This document shows positions 7,412 through 13,809 of a stretch of DNA of 13,809 bases, one piece after another; within the stretch, counting starts at the first letter, position 1; each line of letters opens with the position of its first letter. The stretch is from the NCBI GenBank assembly GCA_025934455.1, contig JAICYA010000014.1, forward strand, positions 1 to 13,809. The letters run 5' to 3'. The stretch is from Rudaea sp. Its GTDB lineage: Bacteria > Pseudomonadota > Gammaproteobacteria > Xanthomonadales > Rhodanobacteraceae. The notes under the pieces were generated by a model. The model saw nothing but the letters and a program-made list of their open reading frames with translations. It was not told where the DNA came from and did not search any database. A program made the translations under genes and the position numbers.

Positions 7412-7894
7412 ATGCCCGACGCTTATCGCATCCGCCGCGCCAAACCCGCCGACCTGCCTGCGCTGGTCGCGCTGGAACGGCGTGCCTTCACCACCGACCA
7501 CTTGTCGCCACGCCAGTATCGGCACCATCTGGGCAACCCGGGCGCTCTCGTGCTCGCCGCGGTCGATGCCGGCGGCCTGCTCGGCAAGGCCGTGGTGTTT
7601 TTCCGCAAGGGCAGCGACATCGCGCGGCTGTATTCGATCGCCGTGGACGATGTGGCACGCGGACGCGGCATCGCGAGCGCGCTGCTGCACGCAGTCGAGC
7701 GCGGCGCGCGCGCACGCGGTTGCGCTCGATTGCGGCTCGAAGTGCGCCAGGACAACCCCGGTGCGATTCGACTCTACGAGAAGCTCGGCTACCGGCGTTT
7801 CGGCGCCATCGCCGGATTCTACGAAGACGGCGCGGATGCGTGGCGTTATGAAAAGCGGTTGCGCAAGGTAAAAGCTACCAGCCGATCGCCTTGA
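7412..7894 (+). CDS. GNAT-family N-acetyltransferase (RimI-like)
   Basis: The 160-residue product has the full GNAT fold and would transfer an acetyl group from acetyl-CoA to an amine. Acetyl-CoA motif A is LYSIAVDDVARGRGIASALL (73-92), with the RxGxG/A-type loop RGRGIA at 83-88. Motif B is NPGAIRLYEKLGY (115-127). The end FYEDGADAWRYEKRL (136-150) is the usual last strand. From memory, this sequence type (AF-T-D-LS-R near 25-36, LYSIAV, ending YEDG-DA) resembles the GNAT half of fused GNAT/C39-like peptidase proteins encoded beside RLAN/RimK-like ligases. Here the peptidase half is absent and the gene stops 10 residues after the GNAT domain. Its divergent ATP-grasp neighbour fits that pairing. 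Its last 20 bases overlap the convergent gene. Ribosomal S18 acetylation (RimI) is an alternative role that the sequence does not exclude. Confidence 0.9.
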   Translation: MPDAYRIRRAKPADLPALVALERRAFTTDHLSPRQYRHHLGNPGALVLAAVDAGGLLGKAVVFFRKGSDIARLYSIAVDDVARGRGIASALLHAVERGARARGCARLRLEVRQDNPGAIRLYEKLGYRRFGAIAGFYEDGADAWRYEKRLRKVKATSRSP

Positions 7895-8552
7895 GTTTTT
7901 CCGCCGTCGCCGCGTCCGCCGGCCGTGCGACGAGGCCGCCGAGCGGGCTGATGGTCACGCTATAACTGCCGCCATCGACCAGCGGCAGGAACGCCGCGCT
8001 GCCGTAGTCGGCGTCGATCCAGGGCAGCCAGCGCGGGAAGCGCTGCGTGAGTTGCCACCGGTGGGCGACGGCATCCGCGTCCAGCGCGACGATGCTCGGC
8101 AGGCTGGCCTGTGCCTGCGCGGCATCGTGGTAGCGACCGGACAGGCGATCCACGCGGAACAGTGGCTGCGCGCCGAGCGCGACCGCGCGCGGCGCCCATT
8201 TGATCACGCGCGCATCGAGCTGCCACTCGTCGCCATGCAGATCCGCGCTGCGATGCGTGCCGTCGGGAAAATCCACCCGCACGCCGAACCACTGCGGTCC
8301 GAGCTGGCGCGACTGCACGCTCGCGACCGGCGCTTCGGCGCTGAGCAGGCTGTAGCTGCGCAGGGCCAGGCCGAGTCCGCAGAGCAGGAAAGTGAACAAG
8401 ACGAACACCAGGAACCACGCCCCGCGATGCGCGCAGGCGAAGCGCCGCCGCGCGCGCCAGTGCCGGCGCACGGCAAAGGCCTGCGCCAATGCGATCAGCG
8501 CCGCGACGACGGCGCCGGCGAACAGCAGGGGAACGAGGAAGGAAAAATCCAT
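7875..8552 (-). CDS. Conserved two-helix membrane protein of unknown function
   Basis: The 225-residue product has two membrane helices near the N-terminus (about 6-26 and 45-65), joined by a very basic loop (RRHWRARRRFACAHR). A soluble domain of about 155 residues follows, probably periplasmic. Its conserved-looking parts are GDEWQLDARVIKWAP (107-121), FRVDRLSGRYHD (132-143) and PRWLPWIDADYGSAAFLPL (163-181). I recall homologues labelled 'cation/multidrug efflux pump' in xanthomonad genomes. With only two helices and no transporter motifs, that name is not supported. It starts 13 bases after the stop of the peptidase gene, so the two are probably cotranscribed. Its 3' end overlaps the convergent GNAT gene by 20 bases. 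Confidence 0.85.
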   Translation of the reverse strand: MDFSFLVPLLFAGAVVAALIALAQAFAVRRHWRARRRFACAHRGAWFLVFVLFTFLLCGLGLALRSYSLLSAEAPVASVQSRQLGPQWFGVRVDFPDGTHRSADLHGDEWQLDARVIKWAPRAVALGAQPLFRVDRLSGRYHDAAQAQASLPSIVALDADAVAHRWQLTQRFPRWLPWIDADYGSAAFLPLVDGGSYSVTISPLGGLVARPADAATAEKLKAIGW

Positions 8553-8565
8553 CGTTGCACTCGCG

Positions 8566-10287
8566 TCAATGCTTCTCCGATGTTTTCAGCGAAGCCTCGC
8601 GCACCGCACCGAACTGGCTGCCCGGCAGCCATTGCGGAAACATGGATTCATCCGCGAGGCGCTTGCCGACCGCGTACAGCGCTTGCACGTCTTCGATCAC
8701 ACCGGACAAATCCCAGTTCGGATCGTAGTTGTCGGCGGGCTTGTGATAGCGGTGCGCGGTGAAATCGTCGTAGGCCGCGCGTCCGGCTGTCTCGCCGCCG
8801 TCGCGCTTGTCGAAACCGCCGCGTGCATACAGCACCGGCACGCCGAGGCGCGCGAAATTGAGCTGGTCGGAGCGGTAGAAGAAGCCCTTCTCCGGTTCCT
8901 CGTCGTCACTGATCGTGCGGCCTTCGGGTTTGAGTGCGTCGGCGAGGTACTGGTCCATCTGCGATTGGCCGAAGCCGATGATCGCCATGTCGCGCGTGCG
9001 GCCCATGGGGATGAGTTCATCCATGTTGATGTCGGCGACGGTTTTCGTCATCGGGAAGGCCGGGTGCAGGGCGTAGTACTGCGAGCCGAGCAGACCGGCT
9101 TCTTCCATCGTTGGCGCGAGGAACAGGATCGAACGCTGCGGCGGCGGATCCTGGTGCGCGAACGCATCGGCGATTTCGAGCAGGGCGGAAAGCCCGGTGC
9201 CGTTGTCGACCGCACCGTTGTAGATCTGATCGCCCTTGAGCGCGGGATCGCGGCCGAAGTGATCCCAATGCGCGGAGTAGACGATGGCCTCGTCCTTGCG
9301 CGTGGTGCCGGGCATCAGCGCGAGCACGTTGTCGGTCTGCATGCTGCGGATCTGGTTGTGGAAGGCGATCGACGCCGTGGCCTTGAGCGGTACCGGCGTG
9401 AATCCCGGCTTTGCGGCGGCTTTCTCCAGTGCGGCGAGATCAGCGCCGGCGCCGGCGAACAGGCGCTGTGCGGCATCGCCAGTGAGCCAGCCGGCCACGG
9501 CCAGACGCGGTGGCGATTTGGCATCCGGCACCAGACTGAATTGCGGGCCGCTCCAGCTGTTGACCACGACTTCCCACGGATAACCGGCGGCGCCGGCTTC
9601 GTGCACGATCAGGCAGCCGGCCGCACCCTGGCGCGCGGCCTCTTCGTACTTGTAGGTCCAACGCCCGTAGTAAGTCATGTTCTTGCCCTTGAACAGGGCC
9701 GGGTCCACATGGCCGGGATCGTTGACCAGCACGACCACGATCTTGCCCTTGACGTCGAGGCCGGCGTAATCGTTCCAGTGGTATTCCGGCGCGACGATTC
9801 CGTAGCCGGCGAAGACGAGGTCGGCGTCCTTCACTTCCACGGCGGGGACATTCTGCAACGTGCCGACGATGAGGTCGCTGCGATAGTTATATTTTTCCAC
9901 TTTGCCGCTTTGCGTCACGTCCAGCGCAACCTTGTCGCCGTCGAGCAAAGTCGTTTCCACCGCGGGGACGGATTGCAGATAGCTGTCGCCGTTGCCGGGC
10001 TTCAGGCCCATGCTCTTGAACTGGTCGATCAGGTAAGTCGTGGTCATGCGCTCGCCGATCGTACCCGGCTTGCGGCCCTCGAATTCGTCCGACGACAGGC
10101 GCCTGTCGTAACCGGCGAAATCTGCCGCCGTGATCTGCGGCGAGAAATGTCCGTCGGTGGTGGGCTTGAGCGGCTCGGGTTTCGGCGCGGCTGGCGCCGC
10201 TGCGGTCTTGGCCGGTTCGGGCGGCGTCGACTGTCCGCAGGCGGCGAGCAAAAGGGCGGCGATGAATGCGGCGGCGACATTGCGCAT
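8566..10287 (-). CDS. M28-family metallopeptidase lipoprotein with PA domain insert
   Basis: The 573-residue product is a di-zinc aminopeptidase-type enzyme of family M28. The start at 10287 is chosen because GGAG (10294-10297) lies 6 bases upstream and because it begins a lipoprotein signal (MRNVAAAFIAALLLAACGQS, lipobox LAAC, Cys17). The in-frame ATG at 10371 would bury this signal and is rejected. A Pro/Ala-rich linker follows the Cys. A PA domain probably spans about 150-290. The M28 core carries all expected residues: His340 and Asp342 in SAHWDHFG, Asp361 in AVDNGTG, Glu395-Glu396 in TMEEAGLLGS, Asp423 in NMDE and His515 in YHKPAD. It should therefore be an active exopeptidase anchored to the membrane facing the periplasm, where it could recycle peptides. 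The preferred residue cannot be read. The gene follows the phospholipase-D-like gene by 87 bases and precedes the two-helix protein by 13. Confidence 0.93.
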   Translation of the reverse strand: MRNVAAAFIAALLLAACGQSTPPEPAKTAAAPAAPKPEPLKPTTDGHFSPQITAADFAGYDRRLSSDEFEGRKPGTIGERMTTTYLIDQFKSMGLKPGNGDSYLQSVPAVETTLLDGDKVALDVTQSGKVEKYNYRSDLIVGTLQNVPAVEVKDADLVFAGYGIVAPEYHWNDYAGLDVKGKIVVVLVNDPGHVDPALFKGKNMTYYGRWTYKYEEAARQGAAGCLIVHEAGAAGYPWEVVVNSWSGPQFSLVPDAKSPPRLAVAGWLTGDAAQRLFAGAGADLAALEKAAAKPGFTPVPLKATASIAFHNQIRSMQTDNVLALMPGTTRKDEAIVYSAHWDHFGRDPALKGDQIYNGAVDNGTGLSALLEIADAFAHQDPPPQRSILFLAPTMEEAGLLGSQYYALHPAFPMTKTVADINMDELIPMGRTRDMAIIGFGQSQMDQYLADALKPEGRTISDDEEPEKGFFYRSDQLNFARLGVPVLYARGGFDKRDGGETAGRAAYDDFTAHRYHKPADNYDPNWDLSGVIEDVQALYAVGKRLADESMFPQWLPGSQFGAVREASLKTSEKH

Positions 10288-10317
10288 GGGGGACTCCGGA
10301 TTACGAACGAAAGACCG

Positions 10318-10323
10318 ATTGTA
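10318..10323 (-). promoter_or_regulatory. Candidate -10 element for the M28 peptidase gene
   Basis: TACAAT on the minus strand (5 of 6 matches to TATAAT) lies 30 bases upstream of the ATG at 10287, in the 87-base gap after the phospholipase-D-like gene. The -35 region is poor (GTTCTT-like at 16-base spacing). If real, the peptidase gene can be transcribed without the gene before it. Confidence 0.35.
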
Positions 10324-10374
10324 GAAGAAACAACGTTCAAAGAACTCCGCCGTCCGATGTGGCAGCACCAAGAC

Positions 10375-11922
10375 TTACAAAAGGCCCTCGATGGGCAGCA
10401 AACTCAAAAGCGTTACTTCCAGGCGCCGCTTCACGCCCGCTCCCGGCTCGAAGTGTGTGGCACTGCCATCGCCGTCCTTCCAGACCAGGCGGTGGGAATC
10501 GGGTTGCCACTCGACGCGATAGGCACGCTCCGACTGCGTCGCTTGAGCGAAAAAATCCACGACGGCCTGCGCCAGTCCGGTGGAGTCGACGATCACCCCC
10601 ATTTCCGTATTCAGCAGGCGCGAACGTTCATCCATGTTCATCGAACCGATGAACACGAGCGTCCGGTCGATGACGACGGCCTTGGCATGCAGCGAAGTGC
10701 CCGACCAGGTTTCGCCTGACGCGGCGGATTGCGTCGGGTGCTGCAGCGAACGCAGTTCGTACAACTGCACGCCGCATTCGAGCAGCCTGCGCCGGTAGTG
10801 CGCATAGCCGGCCTGGGCGGCAGTACTGTCCGTCGACGCCAGCGAATTGGTGAGCACCTTGACTGCCGTGCCGCGTTTGACCGCATCACAGAGCAGGTGC
10901 GTGCCGCTGTTGCCGGGGACAAAGTACGGAGAAATCAGCAGCACTTCCTGATGGGCGCCGGCGATCAGCGACCTGATGCGGGGCACGATGCGCAGCGCCG
11001 GATCGTCCTGCGCGTCCACCTTGGCGGGCTCGTCGGCGATCAATGCAGCCGTACCCCAGAACCAGGCGCCGTTACGGTCGGCCGTCGCGCCTCCGGGCAG
11101 TTTGTCGAGCGACGCCTGCGCGTAGTCCGACTGGGCGAATTGCCGCGCATCGTGCGCCAGCGCGGCACGCGTGCGCGCGAGGTCGCGCTCCGGATGACGC
11201 GGCGTGCCGAACGCCGCAACGGGATACGCGGCATCGCTGTTCCAGTAGGTGTCGAACGTGCGCGAGGCGGCGGTAACCACCGGGCCGATCGCGATGACGT
11301 CGAGATCACGGAAATTGCTCGTGTCGTCCGCATCGAAATAGGCGTCGCCGATATTGCGGCCGCCGATGATGGCGACGTCATTGTCTACGATGAAGGATTT
11401 GTTGTGCATGCGGCGATTGAGGCGGCGCCATTCCAGCAGCAATTCGACGGCCTTGAGCGGCGCGGGCGCGCGGGCGCGGAAGGGATTGAATACGCGCACG
11501 GAAATGTTCGGATGCACGTTCAGGGCATCGAGCAAGGGGTACTTGCCGGACAGCTCGAAATCGTCGAGCAGAATGCGCACGCGCACGCCGCGATCCGCCG
11601 CGGCCATGAGACGCTGGGCGATCAGGCGTCCGGTAGCGTCGTCGTTGAAGATGAAATACTGCAAATCGATGGAACGTTCTGCGTGATCGGCGAGCGCAAC
11701 ACGGCTCATCAGTGCGTTCGTGCCGCCCGCCAGCAGACGAAAACCCGATTGCTGCGGATGCAGATCCAGCTCCGACTGGACATAGCGTGCCGACGCCGTG
11801 TCCGTGGCGGCGGGCAGGGCCGTGGAAGGTTCCTTGACGAAATCCGTGCGCAGCGGCGCACAGCCGAGCGACAAGGCCGCTACGCACAACAAGACGCCAT
11901 GCAGGTATCGACGGGGCAACAT
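10375..11922 (-). CDS. Phospholipase D-family protein, probable cardiolipin synthase (ClsC-like)
   Basis: The 515-residue product has two complete HKD motifs. The first is H173, K175 and D180 in HNKSFIVDNDVAIIGGRN; the second is H412, K414 and D419 in HAKAVVIDRTLVFIGSMN. Each is followed by the GG/GS-xN signature. This two-motif layout and the LQYFIFNDDATG block (about 87-98) match bacterial cardiolipin synthases. The best fit is the ClsC/YmdC branch, which in E. coli makes cardiolipin from phosphatidylglycerol and phosphatidylethanolamine. The N-terminus is a short export signal ending LSLGC (Cys21), an imperfect lipobox. E. coli ClsC works with the neighbouring YmdB, and no ymdB gene is seen here. 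Other PLD-fold activities remain possible. The ATG at 11922 is preceded by a weak GGTGGA about 10 bases upstream. Downstream genes on the same strand are the peptidase and the two-helix protein. Confidence 0.88.
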   Translation of the reverse strand: MLPRRYLHGVLLCVAALSLGCAPLRTDFVKEPSTALPAATDTASARYVQSELDLHPQQSGFRLLAGGTNALMSRVALADHAERSIDLQYFIFNDDATGRLIAQRLMAAADRGVRVRILLDDFELSGKYPLLDALNVHPNISVRVFNPFRARAPAPLKAVELLLEWRRLNRRMHNKSFIVDNDVAIIGGRNIGDAYFDADDTSNFRDLDVIAIGPVVTAASRTFDTYWNSDAAYPVAAFGTPRHPERDLARTRAALAHDARQFAQSDYAQASLDKLPGGATADRNGAWFWGTAALIADEPAKVDAQDDPALRIVPRIRSLIAGAHQEVLLISPYFVPGNSGTHLLCDAVKRGTAVKVLTNSLASTDSTAAQAGYAHYRRRLLECGVQLYELRSLQHPTQSAASGETWSGTSLHAKAVVIDRTLVFIGSMNMDERSRLLNTEMGVIVDSTGLAQAVVDFFAQATQSERAYRVEWQPDSHRLVWKDGDGSATHFEPGAGVKRRLEVTLLSLLPIEGLL

Positions 11923-12024
11923 TTGGAAGATTCCACCTGGTGCACGCCAGGAGTCGCGGCGGGACTATGCAATCTCGGCAAACGTGGGACATTCGCCGCG
12001 CAGGCATGGCGTGTTCGTTGGAGA

Positions 12025-12058
12025 GCCGCCCGATACGCATGAGGCCGTATCGGGCGGC
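12025..12058. repeat. Perfect 13-bp inverted repeat (possible terminator or operator)
   Basis: GCCGCCCGATACG (12025-12037) and its exact complement (12046-12058) flank an 8-base loop. It lies between the stop of the 159-residue secreted protein gene (12117) and the start of the phospholipase-D-like gene (11922), both on the minus strand. No T-tract follows on either strand. It may terminate the first transcript without a U-run, protect a 3' end, or be a binding site upstream of the second gene. Confidence 0.6.
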
Positions 12059-12067
12059 GAAGGGAGC

Positions 12068-12101
12068 GGCATGGACTCGCAACCGACAGGCGCGTCATGC
12101 C
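12068..12101 (-). repeat. Imperfect hairpin directly after the secreted-protein gene
   Basis: GGCATG (12068-12073) pairs with CATGCC (12096-12101). An inner ACTCGC/GCGCGT pairing (12075-12080 with 12090-12095) has one mismatch and one bulge. It begins 16 bases after the stop at 12117 and is followed 9 bases later by the perfect inverted repeat. Together they would form two tandem stem-loops in the 3' untranslated RNA. Confidence 0.4.
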
Positions 12102-12116
12102 ACCAGCACGGCGTCG

Positions 12117-12596
12117 TTATTGTCGTTCTTCCGATGCGTGCCGCTCGGATCGCTTCAAGGTCATTTCGCCGACGTCGAGGCCGACATCGACACCTTCACC
12201 GGCGCCAGCCAGCGCCAGCGACACGGTTCCCTTCGTCAGCAATTGCGCGGTGCCCGACTTGACGACACCGACGTGAGCTTCTCCGTTTACATAGGATCCG
12301 AGAACGTCATCGATCGTGCGGACATCCGAAAACTTTCCCTTGCCGCCATCGATGTGTGACTTGCCGACGGTGAGTCCGCCGCCCTTGGCCTCGATCGCAA
12401 CGTTCATCGAGCTGCCGTCAGCGCATGTGACGACCCCTCTTCCCTCAGCATGCTTGTAAATTGCGGACCAGCCCGAAAGCGAGAAACGCAGCTTGCAGTC
12501 CAACTGGGCTTGACTGGCGTGTGCGCTGGGTACGCCCATCGCAAGCATCGCCGCAACCGTTGCCATCGCCATGGATTTTTGCATGAAATTTGACAT
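12117..12596 (-). CDS. Conserved secreted protein of unknown function
   Basis: The product is 159 residues. The start at 12596 is set by a strong AAGGAG (12604-12609) 7 bases upstream; the reading frame stays open to 12623, but that extension is rejected. Residues 1-27 are a signal peptide with an AHA cleavage site, so the mature protein begins SQAQLDCKL and should be periplasmic or secreted. Cys34 and Cys58 could form a disulfide. A glycine-rich segment KGGGLTVGKSHIDGGKGKF (71-89) and the later VDVGLDVGEMTL suggest a small beta-rich domain. I recall similar short exported proteins (pattern CKL-F-LSGWS, GGGxTxGKS) in other proteobacteria, all of unknown role. It has its own spacing on both sides and is probably transcribed alone. 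Confidence 0.85.
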   Translation of the reverse strand: MSNFMQKSMAMATVAAMLAMGVPSAHASQAQLDCKLRFSLSGWSAIYKHAEGRGVVTCADGSSMNVAIEAKGGGLTVGKSHIDGGKGKFSDVRTIDDVLGSYVNGEAHVGVVKSGTAQLLTKGTVSLALAGAGEGVDVGLDVGEMTLKRSERHASEERQ

Positions 12597-12695
12597 GTGA
12601 ATTCTCCTTGGGGGACCAAGCACATGGTCTTTCGATTACCGGCACCAACGGCTTTCAGCAATGTACTGTCGCAGCGGTGTCGGGCTTGGCGATTC

Positions 12696-12736
12696 GCGCC
12701 ACTGTTCCGGTCGAAGTGTTTTCGACAGTGGGGCGC
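12696..12736. repeat. Hairpin in the gap between two exported-protein genes
   Basis: GCGCCACTGT (12696-12705) can pair with ACAGT plus GGCGC (12725-12729 and 12732-12736) with a two-base bulge. An inner TCGAA/TTCG pairing may extend it. It lies about mid-way in the 268-base gene-free stretch 12597-12864, which otherwise shows only the ribosome binding site at 12604-12609. It has no T-tract, so its role is uncertain: terminator for the VNG-repeat gene, or leader structure of the next gene. Confidence 0.35.
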
Positions 12737-12864
12737 CGGAGCATCAGGGCTAAATCGCCGATGCGGTTCAACCCTGCTCCCGCAATCGCGAACGTAACCT
12801 GAACGCGGCGATCGTCCGAGCGTTTCACGGGCGACGTGCGGGAGCGCGGCAAGCCATGCAAAGG

Positions 12865-13533
12865 CTACTGCGGCGGCTTGTCGCCAGTGAACGGGATCGC
12901 CTTGGCGCCGTCGATTTTTCCGACCGAGGCGCTGTCGCTGACGTAAAGCTGCACGGTGCGCTTGAACACGAGATCGCCCTTCACCACGGCATGCGGGCCG
13001 ATGACGATGCGCGGGTCGCGGCTGACGCCGAAGTGGAACCAGCTATTGTCCTGATTGACGAGAATCCCGCCGTCGACGCGCGAATTCGCACCGACGTCGA
13101 TGTCGCCCGAAGTCGTTTCGATGCCGCCGCCGACGTGCGCCGCATCGAGCGCGATGCCGCCGTTGACGTTGGAAACCTTGCCGGCCACGTCCGCACCCGA
13201 GCCGAGCGCGATCGAACCGTTGACCGCTTCGATGGTCTTGGCAATCTTCGTTCCGGCACCGACGTGGATGCCGCCGTTCACCGTATCCAGCGCTTCGATC
13301 GTGGTGTTGGCGCCGAGATGGATGCCGCCGTTGACGGTGGTCGCGTCCACGGCGTGCGCACCGTCGCCGACATGGATGCTGCCGTTGACCGTCGACAACT
13401 TGCCGACCGTGGCGTTGTCCGGCACGTGGATGCTGCCGTTGACCTTGTCGATATCCAGGTCCGCATTGCCGGCGGCGAAAGCGCTGCCGACGGCGAAGAC
13501 GGCGGACAATGCGATGAGTGCGAATCGTTTCAT
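12865..13533 (-). CDS. Exported VNG-repeat protein, predicted beta-helix, function unknown
   Basis: The 222-residue product starts at 13533, with GGAG (13541-13544) 7 bases upstream. Residues 1-20 are a signal peptide ending AFA. The motif VNG[SG]I recurs at residues 31, 49, 67, 85, 104 and 123 (spacing 18, 18, 18, 19, 19). Degenerate copies follow at 134 (VGGGI), 141 (TSGDI) and 153 (VDGGI). Each unit alternates a short hydrophobic strand with a glycine/asparagine turn, as expected for a parallel beta-helix. The C-terminal part (DPRIVIGPHAVVKGDLVF, about 173-190) resembles bactofilin or hexapeptide-type coils. It is probably periplasmic or secreted, perhaps structural or adhesive. There are no cysteines and no catalytic motif. 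It is divergent from gpmI, with 99 bases between the starts. I do not recognise a named family. Confidence 0.88.
   Translation of the reverse strand: MKRFALIALSAVFAVGSAFAAGNADLDIDKVNGSIHVPDNATVGKLSTVNGSIHVGDGAHAVDATTVNGGIHLGANTTIEALDTVNGGIHVGAGTKIAKTIEAVNGSIALGSGADVAGKVSNVNGGIALDAAHVGGGIETTSGDIDVGANSRVDGGILVNQDNSWFHFGVSRDPRIVIGPHAVVKGDLVFKRTVQLYVSDSASVGKIDGAKAIPFTGDKPPQ
13140..13460 (-). repeat. Tandem 54/57-base repeats inside the VNG-repeat gene
   Basis: On the plus strand the core CCGTTGAC (once CCGTTCAC) recurs at 13160, 13217, 13274, 13328, 13382 and 13436. The spacings are 57, 57, 54, 54 and 54 bases, exactly 19 or 18 codons. Each core encodes the VNG motif (GTCAACGG-type on the minus strand). 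The units diverge between cores, so duplication is not very recent. Confidence 0.85.
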
Positions 13534-13632
13534 GGGGCTGCTCCGGTGCGAGTCGTGTTGCGCGTTGGATGCGGCGGGTCGCTGCGGGGTTTAATCGGCT
13601 AACATTATCCACCCGATTTTTCAGAGTTCGCC

Positions 13633-13809
13633 ATGTCCCGACCCAAACCCGTGTTGCTGTTGATCCTGGATGGCTGGGGCCATCGCGAAGCGCGCGACAA
13701 CAACGCCATCGCGCAGGCGAACGCGCCGAACTGGCGGCGCCTGCTCGCCACCTGCCCGCACACGCTGGTGCAGACGCACGGCAAATTCGTCGGCCTACCG
13801 GACGGACAG
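13633..13809 (+). CDS. gpmI: 2,3-bisphosphoglycerate-independent phosphoglycerate mutase, N-terminal fragment
   Basis: The first 59 codons of gpmI run off the right edge. The enzyme interconverts 3- and 2-phosphoglycerate in glycolysis and gluconeogenesis using two Mn2+ ions. The start MSRPKPVLLLILDGWGHRE carries the family's LDGWG motif, whose Asp (residue 13) binds metal. DNNAIAQANAPNW and the tail HGKFVGLPDGQ match the region just before the family's MGNSEVGH active-site block, which would begin at the next codon. The catalytic serine lies outside the window. The start is the ATG at 13633; the ribosome binding site is weak. A TTTAAT (13590-13595) is a possible -10 element with poor -35 support. 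Confidence 0.95.
   Translation, partial: MSRPKPVLLLILDGWGHREARDNNAIAQANAPNWRRLLATCPHTLVQTHGKFVGLPDGQ

Noticed and set aside
10288..10371. Upstream ATG (10371) as the M28 peptidase start
   Set aside because: It would place 28 residues before a perfect lipoprotein signal that has its own GGAG site.
8392..10719. Plus-strand open frame of 775 codons opposite the peptidase gene
   Set aside because: The opposite strand encodes a complete M28 enzyme with all metal ligands. The plus-strand translation has no recognisable motif and spans several gene boundaries.
10729..12042. Plus-strand open frame of 437 codons opposite the phospholipase-D-like gene
   Set aside because: The minus strand has both HKD motifs; this frame is a compositional shadow.
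12655..12861. 68-codon minus-strand open frame in the intergenic gap
   Set aside because: It has no ribosome binding site, no recognisable pattern, and overlaps the hairpin; it is probably chance.
13140..13460. Regularly spaced repeats that might suggest a CRISPR array
   Set aside because: The spacing is a multiple of three, the cores are only about 8 bases, and the whole tract is in frame in a signal-peptide protein.

Overview
The window is GC-rich DNA, apparently from a gammaproteobacterial chromosome. The most likely source is the Xanthomonadales/Lysobacterales (a relative of Rhodanobacter, Dyella or Lysobacter). This placement is an inference from the 5S rRNA, the codon use and the look of several small lineage-type proteins; no search was possible. 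Genes are packed tightly on both strands. No phage, transposon, CRISPR array or tRNA is visible.

Layout from left to right. The 3' part of a 5S rRNA and its strong terminator end an rrn operon (1-114). A very large gene follows on the plus strand (164-3541). It encodes a protein with about six N-terminal membrane helices and about 870 residues of ankyrin repeats. It converges on a KefB/KefC-type cation:proton antiporter gene on the minus strand (3557-5359), whose best start is a GTG. A short plus-strand gene for a two-helix, arginine-rich membrane protein (5485-5841) runs antisense into the 3' end of a RimK-like ATP-grasp ligase gene (5757-7241, minus). A GNAT acetyltransferase gene (7412-7894, plus) is divergent from the ligase gene.

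Three minus-strand genes follow each other in transcription order: a phospholipase D/cardiolipin synthase-like protein (11922-10375), an M28 metallopeptidase lipoprotein (10287-8566) and a two-helix membrane protein (8552-7875). They could be one envelope-related transcription unit. Further right are two minus-strand genes for exported proteins of unknown function. One is a 159-residue secreted protein (12596-12117), followed by two hairpins. The other is a protein built of 18-19-residue VNG repeats that looks like a beta-helix (13533-12865). The window ends in the first 59 codons of gpmI (phosphoglycerate mutase), divergent from the VNG-repeat gene.

Most of the window is envelope biology: transport, lipid synthesis, lipoproteins and secreted structural proteins. 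The most distinctive system is the ATP-grasp ligase plus GNAT pair. Both match a known but poorly characterised peptide ligase/acetyltransferase partnership, here without the peptidase domain that I recall accompanying the GNAT elsewhere. The VNG-repeat protein and the small membrane protein are the least described components. Most of this looks like ordinary core chromosome rather than an accessory island.
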